From positions 2,790,001 to 2,854,000 of the forward strand of contig JAHBUD010000001.1 in NCBI GenBank assembly GCA_019638255.1: a DNA stretch of 64,000 bases. The letters are read 5' to 3'. Numbering within the stretch: the first letter of the stretch is position 1; each line of letters starts with the position of its first letter. The stretch comes from Cyclobacteriaceae bacterium (lineage in GTDB: Bacteria; Bacteroidota; Bacteroidia; Cytophagales; Cyclobacteriaceae). The position numbers were made by a program, and so were the translations under genes. Below the pieces are notes generated by a model. It did no database searches. It saw only the letters and a list, made by a program, of their open reading frames with translations, and was not told where the DNA came from. Below, piece by piece: positions 35,576 through 45,318 of the stretch.

Positions 35576-37074
35576 AGCTTAGTCGGATTGCTGGATTTGG
35601 TGCGATCATTTTTCTGGCAGGTCTGGTTATTCAACTGATTCATCCTGCTGACGGCATTATTGTTACCGAGAAATTCAGGTTATACTTTCCTGCTACTAGC
35701 CAGGTGTTCACAACACAAAATCGGGCTGAGCGCGAACGCCTCCGAGCCATTCTGGAAGAAGAATCCGATCGCCTGTCAAAACTTGCCAACGAAAAAGCGG
35801 ATTCTATTCGCTCCATTTTTGTTCGCGATTCAATTCGCAAAGCTCAGCTCAGCATTCATTACCCAAATAACGACAGAAGTATCCTAAATGGATTTTTTAA
35901 AACGCTGGACAACATCCGCGTAAGCAAGCAACCCATTCACATCGTTCACTATGGTGACAGCCAGATTGAAGGCGACCGCATTACCGCCTACATTCGCCAA
36001 AAGTTGCAGGAACAATTTGGAGGAAAGGGACCGGGATGGCTTCCGGTTAAACCACTGGCCTATCCGCGCAGCCTTACCATTCAACATTCCGATAACTGGA
36101 GATCGTTTCATTTCTACAACCGTGGCGATAGCAGTCTTAATCACCGGCTTTACGGACACATGGGTATCTTTTCACGGTTCACACCTTATCCGGATAGCAC
36201 TACAGAAGTGGACACCCAACACCATGCATGGATTAGCTACAAACCTTCGGCTCGCTCCCATCCAACCATCCGCAAGTTTAAAGATGTTCGAATTTTCTAT
36301 GGAAATATTACCAGTCCGGTAAGCATGGAGCTACTAAATGACGAAACGGTAGTTTTTACAGCAGTCTTACAGGAAACCGAAACGCCACAGGTTGTCCGTT
36401 ATACTGCTCCATTTTATATGGACGAAATCACGCTACGCTTTACAAGCAGCGATAGTCCTGATATCTATGGTGTTTCATTGGATGATACACAAGGCATTAT
36501 GGTTGATAATGTTGCCATGCGTGGCGATTCAGGAGCAAGTTTTACCAGTCTGGAAGATGCATCTTTTCGCACAACCTTCAATCAATTCAATGTACCCCTG
36601 TTCATTCTTCAATTTGGTGGAAATGCCGTACCCTACGCAAAAACCGATGAACGCATTGACGGATACGCCCGTAACTTCAAACGCAACCTTCAGTACCTGA
36701 AAAGATTGAAGCCTGATGCTGCTATTATTGTAATTGGTCCGTCTGATATGAGTGTGCTGGAAGGAACAAAATGGATTACCTATCGCCAACTTGAACAAGT
36801 ACGCGATGCATTAAAATCGGCCACGCATGAAGCGGGCGCTGCCTACTGGGATTTGTACGAAGCCATGGGCGGAAAGGGTTCTATGGTTGAGTGGGTTAAT
36901 GCCGATCCACCTCTTGCCATAAAGGACTACACGCATTTCACCGACAAAGGTGCTTTGAAAGCCGGACAATGGTTTACTGAAGCCTTGTTAAGGGATTATC
37001 AGTTTTACAAACAACAAAAAGAAAATGTTAGTGTGTTACCCGAAGAAGATAAGTCAGATGAGCATTCGAATTAA
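35572..37074 (+). CDS. SGNH/GDSL-family hydrolase, membrane-anchored
   Basis: A 500-residue protein with an N-terminal membrane anchor or signal (IAGFGAIIFLAGLVIQLI), a basic-acidic linker with coiled-coil character (about 45-85), then an SGNH domain: block I HYGDSQIEGDR with Ser130, block III LQFGGNAVPY, and block V KDYTHFTDKG with Asp452 and His455. A long insertion between blocks I and III looks like a beta-sandwich. Together with the downstream MBOAT gene it resembles the AlgJ/AlgX or PatB partners that move acetyl groups onto a glycan in the periplasm. Overlaps upstream by 4 bases and downstream by 17. Confidence 0.82.
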   Translation: MKLSRIAGFGAIIFLAGLVIQLIHPADGIIVTEKFRLYFPATSQVFTTQNRAERERLRAILEEESDRLSKLANEKADSIRSIFVRDSIRKAQLSIHYPNNDRSILNGFFKTLDNIRVSKQPIHIVHYGDSQIEGDRITAYIRQKLQEQFGGKGPGWLPVKPLAYPRSLTIQHSDNWRSFHFYNRGDSSLNHRLYGHMGIFSRFTPYPDSTTEVDTQHHAWISYKPSARSHPTIRKFKDVRIFYGNITSPVSMELLNDETVVFTAVLQETETPQVVRYTAPFYMDEITLRFTSSDSPDIYGVSLDDTQGIMVDNVAMRGDSGASFTSLEDASFRTTFNQFNVPLFILQFGGNAVPYAKTDERIDGYARNFKRNLQYLKRLKPDAAIIVIGPSDMSVLEGTKWITYRQLEQVRDALKSATHEAGAAYWDLYEAMGGKGSMVEWVNADPPLAIKDYTHFTDKGALKAGQWFTEALLRDYQFYKQQKENVSVLPEEDKSDEHSN

Positions 37075-38308
37075 CCTAATCTATTTACTCTTTACCGGAA
37101 TGCTGCTGGATGCCTACACGCTTCAAGCGCAGCGCTATATCCACGATTACCCGTATTATAACTTCATTCAATATGATAAGAATCAACTACAATATTCTGG
37201 AAACGCTGAGCCCATGCGTGGCTTTTATGAAAAACTTGACCGGTTGATCTTCAACGGTGAAGGACAATTGAATATCCTGCATGTTGGAGCATCGCACATC
37301 CAGGCCGGGGTATGGTCAGGAACAGTACGCGAAACCCTTCACTCACTTCAATCAGGGCTTGTTGCCGGAAGAGGTCTTGTGTTCCCCTATAGCGCTGCAA
37401 AAACCAACACACCTTACGATTATACGGTTGAACACAGTGGACATTGGGATGGCTGTCGCAATGTGGAGAAAAATAAAGATTGTGAACTGGGTGTAATGGG
37501 CATTTCCGTAACGACCAAGCATCAGGGTGCCTGGCTCAAAATCGGGCTAAGGAAAAACCCATACCTCAACTACGATTTTACACAAGCCATTGTGTACCAT
37601 ACTGCCGATGCACAATCGTACGGCTTTGAGTTTCCGAATGACCCGGGGGCTATCATTCAAACCTTTGCCGATCGGGGATATTCTAAAATTACTTTCACGC
37701 GTGCGTTGGATACACTTCACCTGAGGCTTAAACAAACTGACTCACTACAACACTATTTCACCTGCTTCGGGTTTAAACTAGAAAATGACAGGACGGGAAT
37801 TTATTATCATGCCGTTGGTATCAATGGTGCCGATGTGCCAGCTTACTTACGAAGCCCGAATTTTGCGCGTGACCTGAGGCTTGCACCGCCCGATCTAGTG
37901 ATTCTTTCTGTTGGAATAAACGATGCGCTCTATCCAAATTTTTCACCCGAGGCTTACAAAGCAAACTATCGTGAGCTGATCAGAAGAATAAAAACAGTAT
38001 CACCTAATGTTGCCATTGTATTTACCACCAACAGCGATAGTTACTTCAAAAAACGTTATGTCAATCCCAATGGAGAAAAAGTTAGAAAAGCCATGCATGA
38101 ATTATCCGCTGAATTAAATACGGGTGTTTGGGATCTGTACGGCATCATGGGCGGATATGGCAGTATCGATACCTGGATCAACGCGAAGTTGGCAAAAACA
38201 GATAAAATTCATTTTACCAATGAGGGCTATCGCATACTTGGCTATTTATTGGCCAGCGCCATCGTTCAGGATTATGAAAAGCATATGCTGGCCAATGTTA
38301 AACGCTGA
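37058..38308 (+). CDS. Second SGNH/GDSL-family hydrolase
   Basis: A 416-residue exported protein (signal peptide MSIRINLIYLLFTGMLLDAYTLQAQ). The SGNH blocks are HVGASHIQAG with Ser79 (Ala replaces the usual Asp of GDS), LSVGINDALYP for block III with its Asn, and DKIHFTNEGY with Asp382 and His385, so a catalytic triad is possible. It is related in layout to the preceding gene, including the insert between blocks I and III. The ATG at 37058 begins the signal peptide; the gene overlaps its predecessor by 17 bases and the MBOAT start by one base (TGATGG). Role: probable O-acetyltransferase or esterase of the same pathway. Confidence 0.82.
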   Translation: MSIRINLIYLLFTGMLLDAYTLQAQRYIHDYPYYNFIQYDKNQLQYSGNAEPMRGFYEKLDRLIFNGEGQLNILHVGASHIQAGVWSGTVRETLHSLQSGLVAGRGLVFPYSAAKTNTPYDYTVEHSGHWDGCRNVEKNKDCELGVMGISVTTKHQGAWLKIGLRKNPYLNYDFTQAIVYHTADAQSYGFEFPNDPGAIIQTFADRGYSKITFTRALDTLHLRLKQTDSLQHYFTCFGFKLENDRTGIYYHAVGINGADVPAYLRSPNFARDLRLAPPDLVILSVGINDALYPNFSPEAYKANYRELIRRIKTVSPNVAIVFTTNSDSYFKKRYVNPNGEKVRKAMHELSAELNTGVWDLYGIMGGYGSIDTWINAKLAKTDKIHFTNEGYRILGYLLASAIVQDYEKHMLANVKR

Positions 38309-40170
38309 TGGTTGAGTGGCTGGAGTCTATATTCTTTTTCTGGGAGGATCCTCCCGGCTCCGGCATGTCCGATGGGTTCTTCTTTACTAAAATATACTTC
38401 TGGTTTTTTCTTCTATTCGTTTTAGGCATCCAATCCCTTATTGAAGAAGGCAGCAAATGGCACACTACCATGTTGTTCAGCACAACGGCTGCGGTGCTAG
38501 GGCTCTTGTTCTTCACGTATAATGAATTGGGTCCGGTTTTCATCTGCTGGTCAGTTTTTGCGTTTTTTATTATCTACTATTCCATGCGCGATAACCGAAC
38601 TACATCGCGCAATGCTTTTCTGTTTGCCGCCAGTTTATTCTTTTACTACAAAACCAGTGGATTCTTCTTTTTGATCCTCGTGTTCTCCACTTTGATCAAT
38701 TATGCCAGCGGATTGGGCATAAGTCGCACAACGAAACCAGGCTATCGAAAATCGATTCTCGCACTCGGTATTATTATTAACCTGTTGGTGCTGTTCTACT
38801 TCAAGTACGCCTACTTCTTCACCGATTCGTACAATTTGTTTGTTGATTCATTCAACCAATTCTGGAATACCAATATTGGTCAGTACCTGCAGGTAAAAAA
38901 TGTACTTGCCGCATGGGCTAACCATCAGTTTGGTGGAACCTTTCAGGTAGATAAAATTTTGCTTCCGGTAGGCATATCGTTCTACACCTTTCAATCCATC
39001 AGCTATATCGTGGATGTTTACCGAAAAGAAATGAAGCCGGTGTATAATATTCTGAACTTCGGTTTTTATGTTTCCTTTTTTCCGCAACTGGTAGCCGGTC
39101 CGATTGTAAGGGCGAAAGATTTTATCCCACAACTCAACAACACCCATACCTTATCGCGTCATGACTTTGGTATCGGGCTATTTTGGATTTTAAATGGTCT
39201 ACTCAAAAAAGCATTCCTTGCCGACTTTCTGGCTAACGGGTTTATCGATGGTGTCTTTGAAGATCCTCTTCGTTTCACCGGCTTTGAAAACCTGATGGCC
39301 ATTTTCGGATATACTATGCAGGTCTATGCCGATTTTTCAGGATACACCGATATCGCGATCGGCATTGCTTTACTGATGGGATTCCGGCTGAACATCAATT
39401 TCAATTCGCCTTACAAGGCGCAACATGTTGGTGAATTCTGGCAGCGTTGGCACATATCCCTAAGTACATGGCTGAAAGATTTTTTGTACATACCCTTGGG
39501 GGGAAATAAGGCGGGCACATGGGCTACTTACCTTTGCATTAGCGGCATCATGCTGATTATGGTTGCGCTAAGCGGAAAATTCTGGATTCAGGTTGGGTTG
39601 GTGTTCATGCTATTATCATTGCTGATTGTTATCGTTGCTCAATTTTCAAAACTTTTTAAAAGTTGGATTAATACTAATGTAAACATCATGATAACCATGC
39701 TGCTAGGTGGTTTATGGCATGGCGCCAGTTGGAATTTTGTTATTTGGGGAGGCCTCAACGGATTGGGGGTTGTGTTCTACAAACTCTGGAGAAAAATCAG
39801 TCCATGGGAAAAGTCAGATCACCGAGTCGCCAGAATCTGGAAAATCACACTGACCCTTTCATTCATCACCTTCACCAGGATTTTCTTCCGTGCTGCCGAC
39901 ATGGATACCGCCATCCATATGATGAAACAAATCGGCACCCAATTCTATGCTTCGGTTATCCCCCAAGCCATCCACGCGTATGATATTTATTACGCGGTTT
40001 TACTGCTCGGTTTTATCATTCATTGGCTGAGCCAAAAGTTAAAGCATAGTTATCGGCAGTTTTTTGCAAATCTTCATTGGAGCGTCCAGGCCGTTATTGC
40101 CGTACTGGCAATTTACCTGGCCCACCAAAGCCTTCAGGCCTCTCAGCCGTTTATTTATTTTCAATTCTAA
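38308..40170 (+). CDS. MBOAT-family membrane O-acyltransferase (AlgI/PatA-like)
   Basis: A 620-residue polytopic inner-membrane protein with about 12 hydrophobic segments. The MBOAT/AlgI signatures are present: FYTFQSISYIVDVYRKE, FFPQLVAGPIVRA, QVYADFSGYTDIAIGIALLMGF, FWQRWHISLSTWLKDFLYIPLGG, and LLGGLWHGASWNFVIWGGLNG with the catalytic His471. Such proteins pass acyl groups, usually acetyl, across the membrane for O-acetylation of alginate, peptidoglycan or other glycans. With two SGNH proteins and a LysM protein before it, a cell-wall or exopolysaccharide O-acetylation machine is likely. Stop and HPPD start are 68 bases apart. Confidence 0.93.
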   Translation: MVEWLESIFFFWEDPPGSGMSDGFFFTKIYFWFFLLFVLGIQSLIEEGSKWHTTMLFSTTAAVLGLLFFTYNELGPVFICWSVFAFFIIYYSMRDNRTTSRNAFLFAASLFFYYKTSGFFFLILVFSTLINYASGLGISRTTKPGYRKSILALGIIINLLVLFYFKYAYFFTDSYNLFVDSFNQFWNTNIGQYLQVKNVLAAWANHQFGGTFQVDKILLPVGISFYTFQSISYIVDVYRKEMKPVYNILNFGFYVSFFPQLVAGPIVRAKDFIPQLNNTHTLSRHDFGIGLFWILNGLLKKAFLADFLANGFIDGVFEDPLRFTGFENLMAIFGYTMQVYADFSGYTDIAIGIALLMGFRLNINFNSPYKAQHVGEFWQRWHISLSTWLKDFLYIPLGGNKAGTWATYLCISGIMLIMVALSGKFWIQVGLVFMLLSLLIVIVAQFSKLFKSWINTNVNIMITMLLGGLWHGASWNFVIWGGLNGLGVVFYKLWRKISPWEKSDHRVARIWKITLTLSFITFTRIFFRAADMDTAIHMMKQIGTQFYASVIPQAIHAYDIYYAVLLLGFIIHWLSQKLKHSYRQFFANLHWSVQAVIAVLAIYLAHQSLQASQPFIYFQF

Positions 40171-40218
40171 TCGGCAACGGAATTTGCTCATTTCCACAAA
40201 ACATTACCCCTTTCGGAT

Positions 40219-40226
40219 TAACTTTG
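40219..40226 (+). promoter_or_regulatory. -7 box of the HPPD promoter
   Basis: TAACTTTG, a perfect TAnnTTTG match, ends 12 bases before the ATG at 40239. A TTTG lies at 40183 but is too far upstream to be a good -33 element. Confidence 0.45.
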
Positions 40227-40238
40227 CCGGACTAAATC

Positions 40239-41342
40239 ATGAAGCACATGGCACAGGATTTCCTACCCATTAATGGCACCGACCACATCGAGTTTTATGT
40301 GGGCAACGCCAAGCAATCGGCTTTGTTTTATCAATATGCATTTGGCTTTGAGTTAGTTGCATATGCCGGTCCTGAAACAGGGGTGCGCGACCGCGCTTCC
40401 TACGTGTTAAGACAAAACAAAATCACCTTAGTGTTAACAACATCCCTTCAGCCGGATTCTGAAATTTCGGAGCATGTAAAAAAACATGGCGATGGTGTTA
40501 AAGTATTGGCATTATGGGTAGATGATGCCACAAAATCATTTCAGGAAACCATACTGCGGGGTGCAGAACCCGCCTTCGAACCTAAAATACTGAAAGATGA
40601 GTTTGGTGAAGTGGTTGTTTCCGCCATCCGAACATACGGTGAAACCATCCACAAGTTTGTAGAGCGTTCCCGGTATAAAGGTCCCTTCCTGCCCGGGTAC
40701 AAACCACGCAGTAATAGTGTAAAGGTTGATCCAATCGGCCTGAAATATGTTGACCATTGTGTGGGTAATGTTGAACTCGGCAAAATGAACCATTGGGTCG
40801 AGTTTTATGAAAAAGTAATGGGCTTTAGCTTGTTGATTACTTTCGATGATAAAGACATTTCTACTGAATACAGTGCATTAATGTCGAAAGTGGTTTCTAA
40901 TGGCAACGGGTATATCAAGTTTCCGATCAATGAACCTGCTTCCGGAAAAAAGAAATCACAAATAGAAGAATACCTTGACTTTTACAGAGGTGCCGGGGTA
41001 CAGCATATTGCCATTGCAACCGATGATATCATTCACACAGTTGGCGAGTTAAGAAAACGCGGAATAGAATTTTTATACGTTCCCGAAACGTATTACGAAG
41101 ATGTAATGGACCGTGTGGGCACGATCAATGAGGACCTGGAAGAATTAAAAAAACTCAACATCCTGATCGACCGGGATGAAGAAGGCTACTTGTTACAAAT
41201 CTTCACCAAACCCATTCAAGACAGGCCCACGGTATTCTTTGAAATCATTGAACGCAATGGCGCCAAATCCTTTGGCAAAGGAAACTTCAAGGCTTTGTTT
41301 GAGTCGATTGAACGTGAACAGGAACTTCGAGGTAATTTGTAA
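40239..41342 (+). CDS. hppD: 4-Hydroxyphenylpyruvate dioxygenase
   Basis: Cytoplasmic non-heme iron enzyme that converts 4-hydroxyphenylpyruvate to homogentisate in tyrosine breakdown. The 367 residues show two vicinal-oxygen-chelate halves. The Fe(II) ligands are His173 (YVDHCVGNVE), His256 (VQHIAIATDD) and Glu335 (VFFEIIER), and FERSRYKGPFLPGY-like linker (FVERSRYKGPFLPGY) sits between the halves. The start at 40239 has a second possible ATG at 40248; both are consistent with the -7 box. No other homogentisate-pathway gene is in the window, and the phosphomutase that follows is unrelated in pathway. Confidence 0.95.
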   Translation: MKHMAQDFLPINGTDHIEFYVGNAKQSALFYQYAFGFELVAYAGPETGVRDRASYVLRQNKITLVLTTSLQPDSEISEHVKKHGDGVKVLALWVDDATKSFQETILRGAEPAFEPKILKDEFGEVVVSAIRTYGETIHKFVERSRYKGPFLPGYKPRSNSVKVDPIGLKYVDHCVGNVELGKMNHWVEFYEKVMGFSLLITFDDKDISTEYSALMSKVVSNGNGYIKFPINEPASGKKKSQIEEYLDFYRGAGVQHIAIATDDIIHTVGELRKRGIEFLYVPETYYEDVMDRVGTINEDLEELKKLNILIDRDEEGYLLQIFTKPIQDRPTVFFEIIERNGAKSFGKGNFKALFESIEREQELRGNL

Positions 41343-41362
41343 ATTCAAGCTAACAACTTAAC

Positions 41363-43093
41363 ATGTCCGATCTTCTTTCTACCGTAAAATCTAAAGCGCA
41401 GCAATGGCTTACCAGTTCAGTTATTGATAGTGATACCAAAAAGGAAGTGCAAGGGTTGCTCGACAATCCCGATTCCAAGGCGCTGATCGATAACTTTTAT
41501 AAAGATCTTGAATTTGGTACCGGTGGCCTTCGCGGTATTATGGGGGCTGGATCCAATTGCATGAACAAATACACCGTGGGTGTAGCCACCCAGGGGCTAA
41601 GCAACTATTTACTCAAAGCTTTTCCAAATAAAACCATCAATGTTGCCGTAGCTTACGACTGCCGGAATAACAGCGATTACTTCTCACAAATCATTGCCGA
41701 TGTTTTATCAGCCAATGGTATTGACGTGCATGTATTTTCTGCGTTGCGCCCCACTCCACTTCTTTCCTACGCTATCCGGTACTTAAAGTGCGACTCTGGA
41801 ATTGTTGTCACCGCATCCCATAATCCTAAAGAATACAACGGCTATAAAGCCTATTGGAACGATGGTGCGCAGGTAGTTCCTCCGCACGATAAAAACATTA
41901 TACAAGAAGTAAATGCGATCACCTCTTTTGAACAAGTAAAGTTCAAAGGCGATCCTTCCCGCATCCATACGATCTCATCAGCCGTAGAAGAGGCGTACTA
42001 TGAAGAAGTGCTTCGTGTAATTCCAGGCAAGGAAATTATTGAACGGCACAAAAGCATTCCAATAGCATTTTCAGGACTGCACGGCACCGGCTCCACCATG
42101 GTGCCCGAATGCTTACGTAGAATCGGTTTCACCAATATTCACGTTGTGCCCGAACAAGCCGAAGCGGATGGAAATTTCCCAACGGTGAAGTCGCCTAATC
42201 CGGAAGAACGCTCGGCCATGGAGATGGTAATCGAAAAAGGCAAAGCCGTAGGTGCAACTATGGTCATGGCAACTGATCCTGATGCTGACCGTGTCGGCAT
42301 TGGCGTACGCAATCCTGAAGGAAACTTTGTATTGCTCAATGGAAACCAGGCCTTCAGCCTGATGATGTGGTTTATTCTCAAAAATTTGAAAGATAAAACC
42401 AACGCATACATCGCCAAGACCATTGTAACCAGTGAACTGGTCGATGCGATCGCCCGGAATTACGGTATTGATTGTTACAATACCTTAACGGGATTCAAGT
42501 ACATCGCTCAGCTGATGGGCGAACGCGAAAGCAAACAAAAGTTCATAGCTGCCGGTGAGGAAAGTTATGGCTATATGGTAGGCGACTTCATCCGCGACAA
42601 GGATGCTGTTTCGGCTTGCGCCTTTTTTGCTGTGATGACCGCGACAGCTGCCGATGAAGGAAAATCGTTATACGATTGGCTGATTGATATGTATGCGGAA
42701 CATGGCTTCTATAAAGAAGGCCTGATCAACGTAGTTAAAAAAGGTCAGCAAGGCGAACAGGAGATCAAGGCCATGATGGAGAAGTTTCGTAATAACCCAC
42801 CGGCCGAAATTGCCGGATCGAAAGTTACCCGAGTACTTGATTATAAATCATTGAAAGAGACTGAACTGGCAACGGAAAAAAGTAAGCCACTTAATTTTCC
42901 GAATTCAGATGTGTTGCAATTCTACCTGGAAGATGGGAGCAAGATTTCCGTTCGACCATCAGGCACTGAGCCAAAAATCAAATTCTATATCAGTGTGAAC
43001 ACTACCTTAAAGTCAATAAGTAATTTCAATAACACAAATACCGAGCTTGATACACGCATCGGGCAAATTGAAGAATATTTAATGAAACTTTGA
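41363..43093 (+). CDS. Phosphohexomutase (phosphoglucomutase/phosphomannomutase family)
   Basis: Cytoplasmic enzyme that interconverts hexose 1- and 6-phosphates, feeding nucleotide-sugar synthesis. The 576 residues contain the active phosphoserine loop TASHNPKEYNG with Ser152, the Mg2+ loop DPDADRVGIG, the sugar-specificity loop AGEESYGYMVGD, and the C-terminal phosphate-binding RPSGTEPKIKFY. Length and GEESYG fit the long alpha-phosphoglucomutase type of Bacteroidota. The stop shares one base with the DinB start (TGATGG), so the genes are cotranscribed. Confidence 0.93.
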   Translation: MSDLLSTVKSKAQQWLTSSVIDSDTKKEVQGLLDNPDSKALIDNFYKDLEFGTGGLRGIMGAGSNCMNKYTVGVATQGLSNYLLKAFPNKTINVAVAYDCRNNSDYFSQIIADVLSANGIDVHVFSALRPTPLLSYAIRYLKCDSGIVVTASHNPKEYNGYKAYWNDGAQVVPPHDKNIIQEVNAITSFEQVKFKGDPSRIHTISSAVEEAYYEEVLRVIPGKEIIERHKSIPIAFSGLHGTGSTMVPECLRRIGFTNIHVVPEQAEADGNFPTVKSPNPEERSAMEMVIEKGKAVGATMVMATDPDADRVGIGVRNPEGNFVLLNGNQAFSLMMWFILKNLKDKTNAYIAKTIVTSELVDAIARNYGIDCYNTLTGFKYIAQLMGERESKQKFIAAGEESYGYMVGDFIRDKDAVSACAFFAVMTATAADEGKSLYDWLIDMYAEHGFYKEGLINVVKKGQQGEQEIKAMMEKFRNNPPAEIAGSKVTRVLDYKSLKETELATEKSKPLNFPNSDVLQFYLEDGSKISVRPSGTEPKIKFYISVNTTLKSISNFNNTNTELDTRIGQIEEYLMKL

Positions 43094-43566
43094 TGGAAGA
43101 AGACTTCCTCACCTCACTGGTTACCGTATTCAACCGCGATCTTTCAAAACTGGAGGAGGAAATCAACTTATATCCAACGGAAGAATCGCTTTGGTCTTTA
43201 CACGGTACCATTAAAAATTCAGGTGGAACACTTTGCCTGCATCTTTGCGGTAACCTGCAACATTATATTGGCGCAGTGTTGGGAAATAGTAGCTATCAAC
43301 GAAACCGGGATGAGGAATTTGCTGCCCGCAATGTGCCCCGACATCATTTACTCGATGAAATCAGAAGAACAAAAGAAGTTGTTACGCAAACACTTCTTAA
43401 CTTTGATCATGAGCAGCTATCAACCGAATATCCCATTCAACTTTGGGGCTATCCCATGTCAACCACGTTCTTTCTTATTCATCTCACCGGTCATTTAAAT
43501 TATCATCTCGGTCAGCTTAATTATCACCGCAGGCTACTAGCCGATCAGCAGCAATCCATTTTTTGA
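43093..43566 (+). CDS. DinB-family (DUF1572-like) metal-binding protein
   Basis: A 157-residue four-helix-bundle protein. The His-rich pattern, FFLIHLTGHLNYHLGQLNYHRR at the end and LHGTIKNSGGTLCLHLCGNLQHYIG in the first third, is that of the DinB/DUF1572 superfamily, in which three His bind a metal. Some relatives are bacillithiol or mycothiol S-transferases; here no substrate can be given. It follows the phosphomutase with a one-base overlap. Confidence 0.75.
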   Translation: MEEDFLTSLVTVFNRDLSKLEEEINLYPTEESLWSLHGTIKNSGGTLCLHLCGNLQHYIGAVLGNSSYQRNRDEEFAARNVPRHHLLDEIRRTKEVVTQTLLNFDHEQLSTEYPIQLWGYPMSTTFFLIHLTGHLNYHLGQLNYHRRLLADQQQSIF

Positions 43567-43592
43567 ACAGGCCTTTAAGGATGCTATCTTTG
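43562..43592 (+). promoter_or_regulatory. Promoter of mtaB
   Basis: TTTG (43562-43565), 19-base spacer and TATCTTTG (43585-43592) form a textbook Bacteroidota promoter. It overlaps the end of the DinB gene and lies 10 bases before the mtaB ATG. Confidence 0.65.
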
Positions 43593-43602
43593 CAGCTTGA
43601 AC

Positions 43603-44931
43603 ATGAAAAAAGTAGCCTTTTATACCCTGGGCTGTAAGCTCAATTACTCCGAAACCTCAACGATCTCCAGGATGTTTGAGCAAAAGGGTTACAAAAAGGT
43701 TGATTTTACCGATACCCCCGACATCTTCATCATCAATACGTGTTCAGTAACAGAAAATGCCGATAAAAAATGCCACAAGATTGTGCGTGAAGCCCGATCC
43801 GTTGCCCCAGAAGCCCATGTGGCCATCATCGGATGCTATGCTCAACTTAAACCAACGGAAATTGCTACTATACCGGGTGTTGATGCCGTGCTTGGCGCTG
43901 CCGAAAAATTCAGGTTGGTAGAGTTGTTGGATGGTTTTGTCAGAAAGCCCCAGCCGGAAGTATATGCTTCGGAAGTACAGGCTGCAACCGCTTTCAATAC
44001 CTCCTACTCAATGCACGACCGTACCCGAACATTTCTTAAAGTTCAGGATGGTTGCGACTACTCCTGTTCATTCTGCACCATCCCATTGGCGCGCGGAGCC
44101 AGTCGCAGTGATTCGGTATCGAATATCCTGAAGTCGGCACGAGAAATTGCACAAACGGAGGTAAAGGAAATTGTATTAACCGGTGTGAATACAGGCGACT
44201 TCGGAATACTAGATGGAAAACGAGTTGAGCACTTTATTGACCTCATCCGCGAACTTGATAAGGTTGAAGGCATTGACCGATTCAGGATATCATCCATTGA
44301 GCCTAATCTTCTTTCGGATGAAATCATAGACTTTGTTGCCAACTCCAAGAGGTTTGTTCCCCATTTTCACATTCCGTTACAATCGGGCTCAAACAAAGTG
44401 CTTAAACTCATGCGCAGGCGATATCAACGCGAGCTTTACAGCAAGCGGGTGGAGAAGATTAAATCCGCCATGCCGTACTGCTGCATTGGGGTAGATGTAA
44501 TTGTGGGATTTCCAGGAGAAACCAAGGAAGATTTCCTTGAAACCTACCAATTCCTAAATGAACTGGACATTGCTTACCTGCATGTATTTACCTATTCTGA
44601 ACGCGACAATACATTGGCTGCCGATCTTCCCGGCAAGGTGAATCCAAAGGAAAGAGCAGAACGCTCAAAAATGCTGCACATCCTGTCAGATAAGAAGCGT
44701 AGAAACTTCTACCAGCAGAACATTGGAAGAACGGCAACGGTATTGTTCGAGAATGACGTTGAAAACGGCCTGATGCATGGGTTCACCGAAAACTACATCC
44801 GCGTAGCTGCTAAATACGACCCACTCCTGATCAACGAACTAAAAACCGTAAACCTGACAGGCATCAATGAAATAGGCCTCATGGAAGCAGAAGAACCCTC
44901 TATTGAGGTTATGGTTCATCCTCAAGGGTGA
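43603..44931 (+). CDS. mtaB: tRNA-t6A37 methylthiotransferase MtaB
   Basis: Radical-SAM enzyme that adds a methylthio group to t6A at position 37 of ANN-decoding tRNAs. The 442-residue protein has the N-terminal UPF0004 domain with three [4Fe-4S] cysteines (TLGCKLNYSE, INTCSVTEN, IGCYAQL), the radical-SAM motif CDYSCSFCTIP, the downstream HIPLQSGSNKVLKLMRRRY, and a C-terminal TRAM-like domain. KLNYSE and the short length favour MtaB over MiaB or RimO. The ATG at 43603 is preferred to the TTG at 43597 because of the promoter. Confidence 0.93.
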   Translation: MKKVAFYTLGCKLNYSETSTISRMFEQKGYKKVDFTDTPDIFIINTCSVTENADKKCHKIVREARSVAPEAHVAIIGCYAQLKPTEIATIPGVDAVLGAAEKFRLVELLDGFVRKPQPEVYASEVQAATAFNTSYSMHDRTRTFLKVQDGCDYSCSFCTIPLARGASRSDSVSNILKSAREIAQTEVKEIVLTGVNTGDFGILDGKRVEHFIDLIRELDKVEGIDRFRISSIEPNLLSDEIIDFVANSKRFVPHFHIPLQSGSNKVLKLMRRRYQRELYSKRVEKIKSAMPYCCIGVDVIVGFPGETKEDFLETYQFLNELDIAYLHVFTYSERDNTLAADLPGKVNPKERAERSKMLHILSDKKRRNFYQQNIGRTATVLFENDVENGLMHGFTENYIRVAAKYDPLLINELKTVNLTGINEIGLMEAEEPSIEVMVHPQG

Positions 44932-45318
44932 TCCAACCATGTGAACTTCCGGTACAATTTGTTAAAATTCTGCTCAATTCAGCTCTTTTTGTTAACCAAG
45001 TGTTAAGACGCCCTCCTTGTAAGAATATGGGCATTTAATAGATCAATAATATATTTTGATAATCCCATATAATTAACTGTTTATCAGATACTTATTATAC
45101 TAATAAAAAAGTTAAAGATAAATCTCTTTAGCCCGGTTTTAATAACACAATGCTGTAAGGGCAGAGCGGCTTTTAGATAAAATATTCGTTCAAAGTGTCC
45201 TTTAATGCAAACTAAGCCCCCACCCTTACATGAATCAGAAGGTCACGGACATCACCAAACGCAAGGTGAGCAACCAACATACTTTTGCTTCATGAAATCA
45301 ACCAAAAGTAATTCAAAC
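44932..45318. other. Non-coding gap after mtaB
   Basis: Some 387 AT-rich bases with no convincing gene, tRNA cloverleaf or hairpin terminator. An in-frame upstream extension of the small lipoprotein gene begins at 45205 but lacks protein-like composition. I see no signal here that I can support beyond general promoter space. Confidence 0.4.

Noticed and set aside
44932-45204. Searched for a tRNA or small RNA in the gap after mtaB
   Set aside because: No cloverleaf, T-loop sequence or strong hairpin could be found.
45205-45318. Upstream extension of the small lipoprotein gene
   Set aside because: The added residues are polar and lack protein-like composition, and they would stand in front of a normal lipoprotein signal at 45319.
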